Shown here one piece after another: positions 1 through 9,327 of a DNA stretch of 60,000 nt. How positions within the stretch are numbered: the first letter of the stretch is position 1; each line of letters begins with the position of its first letter. Below the pieces are notes generated by a model, which saw only the letters and a program-made list of their open reading frames with translations, did not search any database and was not told the origin of the DNA. The position numbers were made by a program, and so were the translations under genes. Source of the stretch: Lineus longissimus (taxonomy: Eukaryota; Nemertea; Pilidiophora; Heteronemertea; Lineidae); assembly GCF_910592395.1 (NCBI RefSeq), contig NC_088314.1, positions 17,087,998 through 17,147,997 of the forward strand, read 5' to 3'.

Positions 1-228
1 GTCCAACAAATCCATGAACCAAAGAGCATTTTCACGATAAGCTATAATGTGACCTTGGATTTTATTGGACTGCTTTTTGTGAAGCTGATAGCTTTTCTGA
101 GATTTTACAAATTGATCAATGTCATCAAATTTTATACTAGGATCCTTCTTTTTCATGATTTTATAAAATTTTAAAGCAGAAGGATATTTGTACCTTGCAT
201 ATGCTTCTTGCACACTCACGCCGTTCAT
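1..228 (-). CDS. Maverick A integrase, N-terminal part (cut by window edge)
   Basis: The reading frame starts at ATG 226-228 and is open to base 1. The 76 visible residues end in WFMDLLD, which fits the first catalytic Asp of a DDE (rve) integrase core. The preceding region parallels the start of the integrase at 27,857 (QWQADLVDM), including a Tyr/Pro-rich start and a K/H-rich stretch before the core. Retrovirus-like integrases insert Maverick DNA into the host genome. It sits just downstream of the membrane-protein gene on the same strand. The rest of the core lies outside the window, so intactness cannot be judged. Confidence 0.6.
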   Translation of the reverse strand, partial: MNGVSVQEAYARYKYPSALKFYKIMKKKDPSIKFDDIDQFVKSQKSYQLHKKQSNKIQGHIIAYRENALWFMDLLD

Positions 229-240
229 GGTCTGTTTATT

Positions 241-1512
241 TTAGAGAATAGTTTGAACTAAAAGACCTACAACAATTAATCCCATTGTAAAAGGTAAATG
301 ACTCGCTTCGCTGACGCTTGTTTCACTACTCGCTTCGCTCGTAGAAGTAGTTTGTTCATTCATCAAATTTGATGAATTAGTTTGTGGTTGTTCTCTCATC
401 AAATTTGATGAGCGAGTCACTTGTCGCTTTTTTCTGACATTGATATGTGAATTGATGCCAAAAGTTGTATTTTCTGTAGCGGTTAACAGAGAGTTATTAT
501 ACCCTTCAATTATGCCAATATGTAATCGCATATGACTTGGAACAAGTTGTAATCCTAAACCTACAGCGAAATCTAATCGTGAACCTGCTTTTTCTAAAGC
601 GTATGCAAGCGCTTGTTTTGAGTGAATGAGTACGCTCGCTGACTGAAATGTTTTGATGGAATCGACTAACGTTTGACCTTGAATCGCATCTTCCACTAAA
701 ATTCTAAATTGCTTTTGCGTGTCCAATGAATCAAGAATATCCTGTCGAATCATGGTTTGTGAACCTAGAATACAATAAACATAGGTTCTAATCGATTCAT
801 TGATTCTACTCATGCCTGCTTTAGTCAATCCTTGACTGTCTAAGGCGATAAAATTTGTCCAATCGTCTGAGTAAATGAACGATAAAGTGTCAATATAAAG
901 TCTATGATGGTCTGCATAGACATATCCTTTTTTGTCTGCATTAAACGGAAACTTACTAGGATCATTCAAATAATAGTTACCATTGTCCATGACAATGTCT
1001 AGCGCTTGTATTTTCCCTTTGTGAAAATAGTTGAAGTCAACGGAGCCAAATTCAAGTTTCAAATTTTCATAGGCTTGTTTATTGTAAGGATTTTTTGATG
1101 GATTAAAGTCAGGATTTCCTGGTAAAGGAATTTTTAGCTGGTGTAATATCTTTCTGATGGTGAAGTACACGTGGAATCTAAAAATACTTTGTACTAAAGG
1201 ATCAGCATGGTTAATATGATTGTGCCAGCTTACACCTGAACCTGATGTTGCGCAGTATAGTGCAAATTTAAATTGGTTTTCCCAGTTATCCATGGTTGCA
1301 TTTTTAATATAATCTTGTACTTGTGCATACGTTGAAAAATTTCGTGGATTCACTTTATTTGGGAAAATATCAATTGTATTGAAATAAAAAAATTCATTTG
1401 GTGTGACATAAATTTTTTGATGAATGAAAGGATTCTTGGTTAAAGAATTATTCTTATAAGTGACAGGATAATTTACATTAGCATTATATTTAAGATAGGA
1501 TGGAAAGTCCAT
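241..1512 (-). CDS. Maverick-conserved membrane-anchored protein (copy A)
   Basis: A 423-residue protein of unknown function, homologous to the pair at 42,408-43,799 and 44,336-45,589. Shared blocks include a Gly-rich segment near residue 90 (ATSGSGVSWHNHINHADPL), RFHVYF, and RTYVYCILGSQ. A single hydrophobic segment at the extreme C-terminus (LPFTMGLIVVGLLVQTIL) suggests tail anchoring. From memory, proteins with these blocks recur in animal Mavericks; a virion-surface role is an inference. Before the anchor is a low-complexity S/T/N/E/Q region that holds two perfect DNA palindromes and repeated SEAS-type peptides. The start is ATG preceded by AAATAAATGG on the coding strand, like other genes here. 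Confidence 0.65.
   Translation of the reverse strand: MDFPSYLKYNANVNYPVTYKNNSLTKNPFIHQKIYVTPNEFFYFNTIDIFPNKVNPRNFSTYAQVQDYIKNATMDNWENQFKFALYCATSGSGVSWHNHINHADPLVQSIFRFHVYFTIRKILHQLKIPLPGNPDFNPSKNPYNKQAYENLKLEFGSVDFNYFHKGKIQALDIVMDNGNYYLNDPSKFPFNADKKGYVYADHHRLYIDTLSFIYSDDWTNFIALDSQGLTKAGMSRINESIRTYVYCILGSQTMIRQDILDSLDTQKQFRILVEDAIQGQTLVDSIKTFQSASVLIHSKQALAYALEKAGSRLDFAVGLGLQLVPSHMRLHIGIIEGYNNSLLTATENTTFGINSHINVRKKRQVTRSSNLMREQPQTNSSNLMNEQTTSTSEASSETSVSEASHLPFTMGLIVVGLLVQTIL
358..412. repeat. Two perfect palindromes inside the membrane-protein gene
   Basis: ATTCATCAAATTTGATGAAT (358-377) and CTCATCAAATTTGATGAG (395-412) share a 14-bp core and are both translated, in the same phase, as the SSNLM peptides near the C-terminus of the membrane protein. 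Confidence 0.8.
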
Positions 1513-1553
1513 TTATTTTTATTTTTATTTCTATATTTTTTATTTTTTTTAAT

Positions 1554-1613
1554 CAGGGCTACCAAATTGGTAGCCCTGTTGCCATTAACAGGGCTAGCAA
1601 ACTGCTAGCCCTG
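1554..1613. repeat. Two adjacent related hairpins between PolB and membrane-protein gene
   Basis: Positions 1554-1578 form a 12-bp stem around one base, and 1589-1613 form an 11-bp stem with loop AAC. Both begin CAGGGCTA and end TAGCCCTG, so they are diverged copies. They lie immediately 3' of the PolB stop (1616-1618) and 5' of the membrane-protein start. They could terminate or process PolB RNA, or be small inserted palindromes. Confidence 0.7.
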
Positions 1614-1615
1614 TT

Positions 1616-4600
1616 TTATTTTTTAAATCCAAGAGCTTTAGTTGAGATTCCATCTTCCAATATTGTACGTTTATCATCATTCGCATTCAACGCACATTTA
1701 GTCACTTGCTCAGTGTAAATTTGATGATTTCTTGACCTAAACACATTCATCTGTTTTTCAATTGGAATTTTTTCCAAGAGCACAGACTTGTAATCTTCAA
1801 TAGTGATTTCATTTTTGACTACGTTCTTCTTAACACCTTTACATTTTTTAACTCATCATCTTTATCAGTTGTATAGGCATATAATTTAGAACGTAAAGCG
1901 ATGAACTCAGTGATGACATGACCAGCTTCTTCGTCTTTGAACTTGCCAATGACTTTCTTGTTCGTTTCATCAAACAATGGATGATCTTTTGGAAAATTTG
2001 AAAAGTCAAATAATTCAGCATCTTGTTTCATATCCTTATAAATATCATCAGTTTGAATGTGATAGACTAATGAGTCAGTATCAGTGTACAACAGTTGTGC
2101 TTTGTCTGAGTACTTTTTCATCATATGATTATAATGGAAATCATACATGTGTATTTTTGACAGGTCTAGAATCGCTTGACCCATAAATATTGGTTTATTG
2201 AGACAAACTTCTACTTTTTGAGATTCAACCATGACAAGATCTTCACTGAAAATTTTGTGATCTTTATAGTTGTTCGAATTGACTAATTTTCGAAGCTGAG
2301 GGACATTTGTAGTCAATTTTATATTTTTTCTATCTCTGACTGATTCCATTGTCTTTCCAAAGCATGAATTGTTCATCAATTTGAAGAAGTCCTTTTCAAA
2401 GTCATTTTTCGCTTTGGCACGTTGACTTGTGTTTAAGTCAATGTACTCTTTCAAAAAGTATGATTCTGTATAAGAAATTCCTCTATGAATCTTAGTCAAT
2501 TTTAAACCTTGACTCAAATAGAACTTCAAGGCCTTGTGATGCACAATATATTTTTTCTTGTCTTGTAAATTAGGAATCAACTTATCATTCAAATGTTCAG
2601 GTGCTAATGGATAGGCATTGTGTAAGTCATGTAATTCTTGAGGATATTCTAAGTCAACTTCAAGTGTGCATGGAATGCTTTGCCACTTTAATAATTCTGA
2701 TTGAGTCATCCATTTAAAATTAGAATGTGGTAATTTTTCACTCATGGATAATCCATACAAATTATTCGCATCAAGATAAGAGATATAACTTGTAGGTTGA
2801 CCCTTGTCAAAATCTTTCAAATAGGGATTATTTGCTTTTGCATATCTATGACTTGCTTGACAGATTCCTCCTCGAATGCCACATTCAAAGAAGTTGTAAT
2901 GGTCTACATCTGTTAAAAGTTCAATTTTAACGTCAGTCTTTTTCAACATGGCTTGCCAAGACAATCCTGAGGCCGAATAAGCCCAGACTGGATCTAAATT
3001 ATAAATCTCCATGCATGTCTGTCTGAAATTTTCCAGAATGTCTGCTAGTAAAAGAACATCAGTTCTCAAATAAATTTCATGGTAATCTCTAAAGGTTTTG
3101 CATCCAAATTTTTCCCATACATTCTTTGCATGGGAATAGTCTTCAACTGAAATTTTTGTATCATTAAATTTTGAGTCAAATGCTTCAATCGGAGGTAATT
3201 CAGTCTGTTCAAATTTATTGTGTGAATCTACCCATTCATAAGGATATATTCCTTTTCTTGTCACGAGGTCAAATTGTTCACCTGTGAACTTTTTAGCAAG
3301 GTTTTTCTTTTCAGAATTGGGCAAATTATTTGCAAGATTTGCTAGAGATGACTGCATGAGTCTATATGAGTCAAGAAATCTGATCGATAGAGTCTTATGC
3401 TCGTCAACCTGTAACTCCTTGCTGAATGAAATATAGTTTTCAGAATTTTTCGCGATGACATTCAATCTCCCTTTTAAATTTTTCACAAACAGATGTGCAT
3501 CATAGCCTGAAAGATTATGAAAATAGACTGGTATGAAGTTTGGAGCTTGTAATTGAAGGTTACACTTATTACAGGCTGCTCCTCTGTATTTTCCATTAAA
3601 ATGGTTGTGATCACGAACTTTATAATTTTTTTCTGTAAATTCCTTGTCACAGACATGACATTTTTTAGCTAAGGAATATTCTTTCTGTTGGACTTGTGTT
3701 AAGGCTAACATAGCTTTAGGTTTGAAATGCTTGTCATGGATGTTATAGACAGCTTTTTCAATCTCTTCACAGAATCTTTCTCCGATATCTTCATTATGAT
3801 CGTTGACACTATATTCTGTGAAGAGATTTTTAGCCTTGATTTGATCCTTGTCAAAACAAACATAGAAGCTGAATGAGTTAGGAATATGTTCTTGAATTTG
3901 AACAGTTTTTTCGCCTAAGGATTTGTCAATAGTTTTCAAAGATGATTCAAAGTCAGCGACGATAAAGACAGGATGTTTTTGTTCGAATTTTTTCTGATTG
4001 AATTGTAGGATTTTTTCATGATCCTTAGGCATGCTAACTCTGACACATTCAAACTGCTTACAGTTCTCAAAATGTTGATTGTATCTTTTATTTAGAAGTT
4101 CGCTTGTCGATGCTGAAATAACTTTCATACATCTGAAACATACTTTGACTTGCCCATCGTGTTTAGAATGAGATGTAGATACAAGCCTTGAGAAATTTTT
4201 GATCCAAGCATAATGATAATTTGCATTGTCTTTGACATTTTCAACCTTTTCACCTTCTGGAAAATCGTTCTCATCTTTGTAGTGTAAAAGATTAATATAC
4301 TTATCTTCTGCTAGAATTCTCTCAGATAGTCTAACTGGGGAAATTGGGTAATCTGTAGTTTCATTTCCAAAGCATACTTTCTGTCTAGGGATAAATGTAA
4401 ATACATTGACTGCTAAGTCAGGATTATTCTTCTCAAATTTCTCAATATCCTTGATTTTGACAGGATATTCTAAATCTTTAAACATGTGGTCAAATTCAGT
4501 TTTGTTGTAATTTGAAACTCGCTCTGTGTTTTTCTCTAAGTTTAAAAGATAAGATTCAACTGAGTATCTGAAGCATTTTTGATCAGAATTTTGCACATTA

Positions 4601-5658
4601 ATCACTGCTCTTTTATTTTGAATCTTATCTGGTAAAGGAATATAGCTTGATCCTGAAAGTGGCGTATATTTTACAGTGTGTAACTCAATCTTGATGACTT
4701 CTAAAAATTTCCAACCTGAACCTTCCTGAACTAAATTTTCCAGTTCTTTAAGGAAGTCTTCGATGAGAGTGTCATAATTAAGTTCTTGACCCACATAAAT
4801 GATGTGTCTAGAACGAAGTTGAAATTCTTTAATGTCATTCTTCCTTTGCATTAGAATATGTAGAATGATTGAAATTTTTAATCCTTCTTTATTTTCCTCA
4901 TTAATTTTATCTTGTAAAACTGATTTAATTTTATTGAGATAGTTTTCAATGTCAATATGAGGCAAACCTTCCATTTGGAAATGATTAACATATCCTCTGA
5001 AAGCGGAGTTGAATGTTTTGAATGTTTTTAACTCTGTATGTTTTTCAATCAACTCCTGGATGACTTTTTTTGTCATGGAACTTTTAACATTGATGTCAAG
5101 TTCCTTCGCTTGTTTAAAAAGATCTGATTTTAATAGTCTTTTGACTGGTTCCTTGGTCAAGAGTTCTTTCAATTTCTCAATATTGAGATTCTGAAAATTT
5201 TTATGGCCAAGTTCTTTTACTTTCTGTAAAAGAGGTTTTCTGATTGAAATTTTTGCTTTCACAGGTTTAGGCTTGATGTCAATCAAATTTTCCTGTGAAA
5301 TTTTTTCTTCAATGATATTTTCTAGCTGTCCTTTTTTGAATTTTCTAGGATTTATACCTAGTCTTTGAGCTAGAACACGTTTCTCAATTTGAGAGAGTTG
5401 TGACACTGGCTTGTCAATTTTCACTTCGATGTCGTTGAAACTATTCGGAATTTGTTGAAGTCATTCAATTAACTTTTCTCTTGAAAGAGATCCATAGTTT
5501 TTAATTTTGTGTCTAAAGGCGAGAATTTTCAATTCGTCAGTCGACAATCCCTCAGCTGGAAAAGCCAGGCCTGTTGGGATGTTTGTAGTTGGATTTGTAG
5601 TTGGATTCATGTCTTTATTTATATAAAAAAGTTTTTTATTTTTCGATGCCGTTGTCAT
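1616..5658 (-). pseudogene. Maverick A protein-primed family-B DNA polymerase (two breaks)
   Basis: PolB of the protein-primed type that replicates Mavericks. Visible in order: an N-terminal SAP-like helical motif (GLSTDELKILAFRHKI), exonuclease motifs ADFE (about 3.96 kb), HNLSGYDAHLF and YLRTDVLLLAD, an HNH-like zinc insert (VRDHNHFNGKYRGAACNKCN), then polymerase motifs DANNLYG, NNSCFGKT and YTDTDS. All catalytic acidic residues are present. I place the start at ATG 5656-5658 because the shared promoter-like motif lies directly before it. Two lesions are seen: an in-frame TGA at 5461-5463, and a one-base frameshift in an A6 run near 1,850, after which about 75 C-terminal codons continue in another frame to TAA 1616-1618. 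Either could be mutation or sequence error. Confidence 0.85.
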
Positions 5659-5697
5659 ATCTTTATTTACAAGAAAATAATTTGTATTAGATATAGG
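5659..5697 (-). promoter_or_regulatory. Maverick A promoter-like motif upstream of PolB
   Basis: On the coding strand CCTATATCTAATAC is followed by AAATTATTTTCTTGTAAATA just before the ATG at 5658. The same string precedes other Maverick A genes, and this is what decides the PolB start. Confidence 0.6.
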
Positions 5698-5742
5698 TTT
5701 AGGGGATTCCCCTTTTTTTAGTTTCGGTTTCAATAAGTCATT

Positions 5743-5766
5743 TTATAATCAAGTTTTTGATTATAA
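5743..5766. repeat. 10-bp-stem hairpin
   Basis: TTATAATCAA and its exact inverse TTGATTATAA flank a GTTT loop, upstream of the PolB promoter region and next to a reversed PolB fragment. Confidence 0.7.
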
Positions 5767-5779
5767 GATTCCAAATAAA

Positions 5780-5890
5780 GACATGTATACAACGGAAAAT
5801 AAAAACTATATTACAAAAGTCAAGGCTCTTGGTCATAGGAGTTTTCAAATTTTCCCAAGATTGAGAAGTTGAAAGAACTCTAGTGAAATT
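5780..5890 (+). pseudogene. Reversed fragment of a PolB N-terminal region
   Basis: On the plus strand this stretch matches, at DNA and protein level, the coding strand near 5,150-5,215 of the adjacent PolB: a Lys-Val-Lys start, LGH, a Phe-Gln pair, then IEKLKEL in a shifted frame. It is short, frameshifted and opposite to every other Maverick A gene, so it is a remnant of a related polymerase. The rest of 5,735-6,004 shows no other gene. Confidence 0.5.
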
Positions 5891-6004
5891 TAAAATTCTA
5901 GTTAATCCTCACTTGAGCGAAAATCTAGAATTCAAGGCTCACCACACCTATGAGAATTTGTGAAAATCATCATGAGGTGGTCATATTTATTATAAATAAA
6001 GTTT

Positions 6005-6529
6005 TTAAATTTCATCTTCTAGAAATTCAGAAGCTAGTGATACATTTTGATAGTATAGTTCGTAATCAATTTTCTTTCCCTTTGTCCTGTTTTCCTCCTT
6101 TGAAACAGGTCTCAAGTTACGCCAGTTCCAACAAAGCATAAGTTCTTCTTCAACAGTATGGTCAAAATGTGATTGTGGAAGAATATGATCAATATGCCAA
6201 TAATCACCATAGTTTTCCCATGTCATATTTTCATCAAATTGAAACTCAATCCACTTGTACAGACCATCTAGAGAACAGTCCATAACTTTCTCAAGTTTGG
6301 ATTTTTTATATTTTTTATGAAGACATTGGGATAATATTGATGTAAGATTACTCGATATTTTAAAAGATTCGTCATTTGACTTTTTGTCTAGTTGATAATT
6401 GTTTTTATAATTGTTTGAACATGGTTTACAACTATAACTTCTACCATATTTACATTGTTCAACTCTTACAAAATCATCCAATAATTTCTCTTGAGAACAA
6501 TTTTTACATTCTCTAACAAGGGACTCCAT
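6005..6529 (-). CDS. HNH endonuclease-like protein (Maverick A)
   Basis: About 175 residues. Two N-terminal CxxC pairs (CKNCSQEK and CKPC) suggest a zinc-binding segment, followed by an HNH-type block: HIDHILPQSHF, then LCWNWRNLRP and EENRTKGKKI. It is homologous to the larger protein at 28,887-30,029 in Maverick B. HNH domains usually nick or cut DNA; a role in replication, recombination or packaging is inference. The ATG at 6527-6529 is chosen over an upstream TTG. The promoter-like motif ends just before it. Confidence 0.65.
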   Translation of the reverse strand: MESLVRECKNCSQEKLLDDFVRVEQCKYGRSYSCKPCSNNYKNNYQLDKKSNDESFKISSNLTSILSQCLHKKYKKSKLEKVMDCSLDGLYKWIEFQFDENMTWENYGDYWHIDHILPQSHFDHTVEEELMLCWNWRNLRPVSKEENRTKGKKIDYELYYQNVSLASEFLEDEI

Positions 6530-6560
6530 TTCCAATAAAATAATTTGTATTAGATATAGG
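6530..6560 (-). promoter_or_regulatory. Maverick A promoter-like motif upstream of HNH gene
   Basis: Coding strand reads CCTATATCTAATAC, then AAATTATTTTATTGG, and then the ATG. It is the same module as before PolB, lacking only the TTGTAAATA tail. Confidence 0.55.
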
Positions 6561-6592
6561 TTTTGTCAATTAATCAAGTTGTTCTTTTTTAT

Positions 6593-6856
6593 TTAAAAAA
6601 TCCAATGTTGAGAGATATCATTGTCTTTTTTGTAAATGAAGACCTCATCTTCATCATGAGGTTCTATATTACCCAGATCTAAAATATTTTCTTTTATTTC
6701 TTTTGGTAATACTACACTGTACAAGGTTTTTTTATCTCTGGGTATTAACGATAGTAAAAAAGCATACTTATCGTTTGATGATAATAAATCTATTTTTTCA
6801 ATTTTATACCAGGTATTATCAGGAAGATTTCTCCAATTGACATATACTTCTTCCAT
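6593..6856 (-). CDS. Small paralogue 1 (LPxNTWYKI family)
   Basis: An 87-residue protein of unknown function, nearly a duplicate of the next gene (6,924-7,190): both open with VYVNWRNLPDNTWYKI and end with FIYKKDNDxSQHWIF. The tandem copies share about 50 bp of 3' flank, so they arose by local duplication with a period near 334 bp. The compact beta-rich pattern could suit an OB-like nucleic-acid-binding fold, but no diagnostic motif is visible. Confidence 0.6.
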   Translation of the reverse strand: MEEVYVNWRNLPDNTWYKIEKIDLLSSNDKYAFLLSLIPRDKKTLYSVVLPKEIKENILDLGNIEPHDEDEVFIYKKDNDISQHWIF

Positions 6857-6885
6857 TTATTTACAAGAAAATAATTTATGTTAAG
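6857..6885 (-). promoter_or_regulatory. Maverick A promoter-like motif (paralogue 1)
   Basis: Coding strand has TTAACATAAATTATTTTC followed by TTGTAAATAAATGG, the core motif placed directly against the ATG. Confidence 0.55.
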
Positions 6886-6923
6886 TAGACGTTTTGTAAA
6901 TTAATCAAGTTGTTCTTTTTTAT

Positions 6924-7190
6924 TTAAAAAATCCAATGTTGACTCATATCATTGTCTTTTTTGTAAATGAAGACATCATCGTCTAGAAGAGGGCTTATAT
7001 CACCCAGGTCTAAAATTTTATCCTTAATTCGTTTTGTCAGTCTTACAATATACAAAGTTATTTTATCATCTCTGGGATATACAAATAGTAAAAAATCATA
7101 CTTATCTGTTATTGATAAATAATCCAATCTATCAATCTTATACCAAGTATTATCAGGAAGATTTCTCCAATTGACATATACTTCTCTCAT
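6924..7190 (-). CDS. Small paralogue 2 (LPxNTWYKI family)
   Basis: An 88-residue sister of the 6,593-6,856 gene, identical at both ends and diverged in the middle (DYLSITDKYDF versus DLLSSNDKYAF), as expected if both copies were kept under selection. The promoter-like tract before it carries the CCTATATCTAA half but a weaker 3' half. Function unknown. Confidence 0.6.
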   Translation of the reverse strand: MREVYVNWRNLPDNTWYKIDRLDYLSITDKYDFLLFVYPRDDKITLYIVRLTKRIKDKILDLGDISPLLDDDVFIYKKDNDMSQHWIF

Positions 7191-7221
7191 TTATGATGTT
7201 TTTATTTTCTTTAGATATAGG
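7191..7221 (-). promoter_or_regulatory. Partial promoter-like motif (paralogue 2)
   Basis: Coding strand CCTATATCTAAAGAAAATA, then ATAAATGAG at the start codon. Only the upstream half of the shared motif is well kept. Confidence 0.4.
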
Positions 7222-7222
7222 T

Positions 7223-7522
7223 TTAGTCCAAGAGGTTAAATCCATAAAACTTTTTACCCTGTTTGGTCTCCTTGACTCCTGTGAATCTTATATAATTGTG
7301 ATCAAGATTTATCTTTTGTTTGATGACACTCGTCGCCCACACGGTGACTTCTTTCGATTCTGAGTCAACAAGTTCAAGCAGTGTTGATTCTCCTATTTTT
7401 GTGCTTATAGTTCTGAATGAGTTAATTCTATACCATGTGTTCACTGGAAGATCTTTAAATTTTAGATAATCTGTTGACTCGGTGACTCTTGATTCAAGTT
7501 CTTCGTTTGACGGAAAGTTCAT
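7223..7522 (-). CDS. Small paralogue 3, diverged member of the LPxNTWY family
   Basis: A 99-residue protein containing LPVNTWYRINSFR, the same block that opens the two downstream paralogues, followed by a T/G-rich strand pattern (TKIGESTLLELVD) and a C-terminal KQGKKFYGFNLLD. Alternating hydrophobic stretches suggest a small beta barrel; an OB-fold single-strand DNA-binding role is only a guess. It is the last recognisable Maverick A gene, with a full promoter-like motif directly before its ATG. Confidence 0.55.
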   Translation of the reverse strand: MNFPSNEELESRVTESTDYLKFKDLPVNTWYRINSFRTISTKIGESTLLELVDSESKEVTVWATSVIKQKINLDHNYIRFTGVKETKQGKKFYGFNLLD

Positions 7523-7550
7523 TTTATTTACAAGAAAATAATTTTTGTTA
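7523..7550 (-). promoter_or_regulatory. Maverick A promoter-like motif (paralogue 3)
   Basis: AAATTATTTTCTTGTAAATA precedes AAATG; the block upstream (AACGTGAACTTAAC) resembles that of paralogue 1 (AACGTCTACTTAAC). Confidence 0.55.
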
Positions 7551-7555
7551 AGTTC

Positions 7556-8350
7556 ACGTTTTGTCTTTTTTGAAATTTTTGAAAATTTTGAAATTTTTAA
7601 TTTTTGAAATTTTTATTTTTTTGAAATTTTGAAAATTTGGATGATTTGGATGATTTAGTGACTTGACTGAAGTTTGACTGGAAACTATTTAGACTAGGAT
7701 TTGACTGAGATAAGTTTTGAAACGTGTTGACTGGGATTTGACTTGGAGATTTTGACTGGGATTTGAGCTTGAGTTAGAACTGTCATTATTATACTACTCA
7801 AATGCCTGGGAAAAATGACCTCAGCATAGCATATCTGTCAAATCGTCACGAATTGATATTGGCCCTTTCAAAATACGAGTTCTAAACTGAGTAGTGAGCT
7901 CACATTTTCTGAAATATCCCTCACCGAAAAGCAGTGTGATATCAGTCAGGATTCAGTCAGGTTGCAGTGTTACCTCACATTTTTATGGCAGTGTTGAAAT
8001 CAGTGTAAAGCAGTCATAGGGAGTGTTTTTCAGTCACGCGTTACCAAAGCATACAGTTATACAGCAATCAAAAATAGAGGTTAGGGAGTCATAAGCAGTG
8101 GTAAGACAGTCAAAATCAGTGGTAAGGCAGTCAAAAGCAGTGCTCATTTAAATATTTAGGCTGACTGATTTCCACTGCTTTTGACACTGAAAATGACTCC
8201 CCACTATGCATCATGCACAGGGCTGGCAGTGGGGTTCAGTGTTAATTTAAATATTTCGCAGCACACTGAATCCACACTGAAACACCACTGATTTTGACTG
8301 CCATTTCCAAAACCTCCTGGAGGGAGCAGTCATTTTCAGTGTTAATATGA
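7556..8350. repeat. AT-rich tract followed by CAGTG/CAGTC word-rich repeat block
   Basis: 7,560-7,640 is made of short runs of T and GAAA. From about 7,650 the words TTTGACTGGGA, CAGTCA, CAGTG and, after about 8,160, their complements CACTG and TGACTG recur every 10-25 bp. The change of strand near 8,160 makes a loose foldback. No gene is seen. Confidence 0.55.
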
Positions 8351-9160
8351 ATAATTTATTCAATGGCATGCAGGCACGGATGCCGAGAGAGGTTTGGGGG
8401 ACGTGACCCCCCTGTGCTGATGACAACCAAAGAAATTGTTCGAAAAAGCAAAAACTTCTAGCGAACTGTTACTTTTGCTGTCCTATTTTAGACGGTGTGT
8501 TTGCGTCCAATATGGCAGTGATGACGTCATCTGCACAAATAGAGGACATCGCCATTGCATGATGACGTGACACAGTAAAAAGATGACAAATTCACGTCCT
8601 TGACCTACGTCATTGCAAACTTTGTCATAATGACAGTGGTCAGATGGGGTTACTATAGACAATTGAAACAACACATGGCACATAGCTACTGTCAGTGGTG
8701 ATGTCAGGGATTGAAGATAGATCAAATTGATGTCCAAATAAAGTAACTGCACGCGGCCTGTAGAATAATGATCTAACAGACTGATTGATGTGTATGGAGC
8801 TCCTATGCAGATATCTTGCAGTGTATGCATACATTACAATTAACACCTATAGGGCCTACAGTAGATGCATGAAGATACATGCAGATATCTTGCAGTGTAT
8901 GCATACATTACAACACCTATAGGGCCTACAGCCTTCTTGATTTGCTGAAAATACAACTTCAGTGTCTGTCTAGATTACCCTTTTTGCATTCATTGGCTCC
9001 TTATGTGTTCCAATTCAAACTGACTAAAACTCCCCTCTTCTCATATTGAAATTTGGGTAAATATCGAGAAATATGAAGAGCTACCATGATTTCTTGAATG
9101 TTTGACTATCAAATTCAAACTTGCTAGCTTCCTGTCTCAGGTTGCATTATGGGTGATATT
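8351..9160. other. Non-coding stretch with a local duplication
   Basis: No convincing gene. It contains a tandem near-duplicate (8,805-8,861 and 8,879-8,931) starting ATGCAGATATCTTGCAGTG. The open frames on both strands show no recognisable motif. Confidence 0.5.
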
Positions 9161-9327
9161 TAACACTGAATTTGACTGCAATTACCACTGCTTTACACTG
9201 CCATCAAGTCTTAATCTCAACAGTCATAAAGCAGTGGTTTTCAGTCATGTTGAAAATGCCACGGGTTTCGATCAGAGTTGGAGAAGTGGAAATCAGTGGT
9301 CTTTCAGTCATAGGCAGTGGTCAACGC
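9161..9327. repeat. Second CACTG/CAGTG-rich block
   Basis: The words found at 7,650-8,350 reappear (ACCACTGCTTTACACTG, AAGCAGTGGTTTTCAGTCA, GGCAGTGGTC). It ends abruptly at the exon-1 pseudo-copy, so it may be the other end of the same repeat. Confidence 0.45.

Noticed and set aside
1500-1718. Plus-strand open frame over the twin hairpins
   Set aside because: It overlaps the ends of two minus-strand genes and has no protein-like features.
8483-8846. Minus-strand open frames of 115 and 68 codons
   Set aside because: They overlap each other in different frames, lack motifs, and overlap a local duplication.
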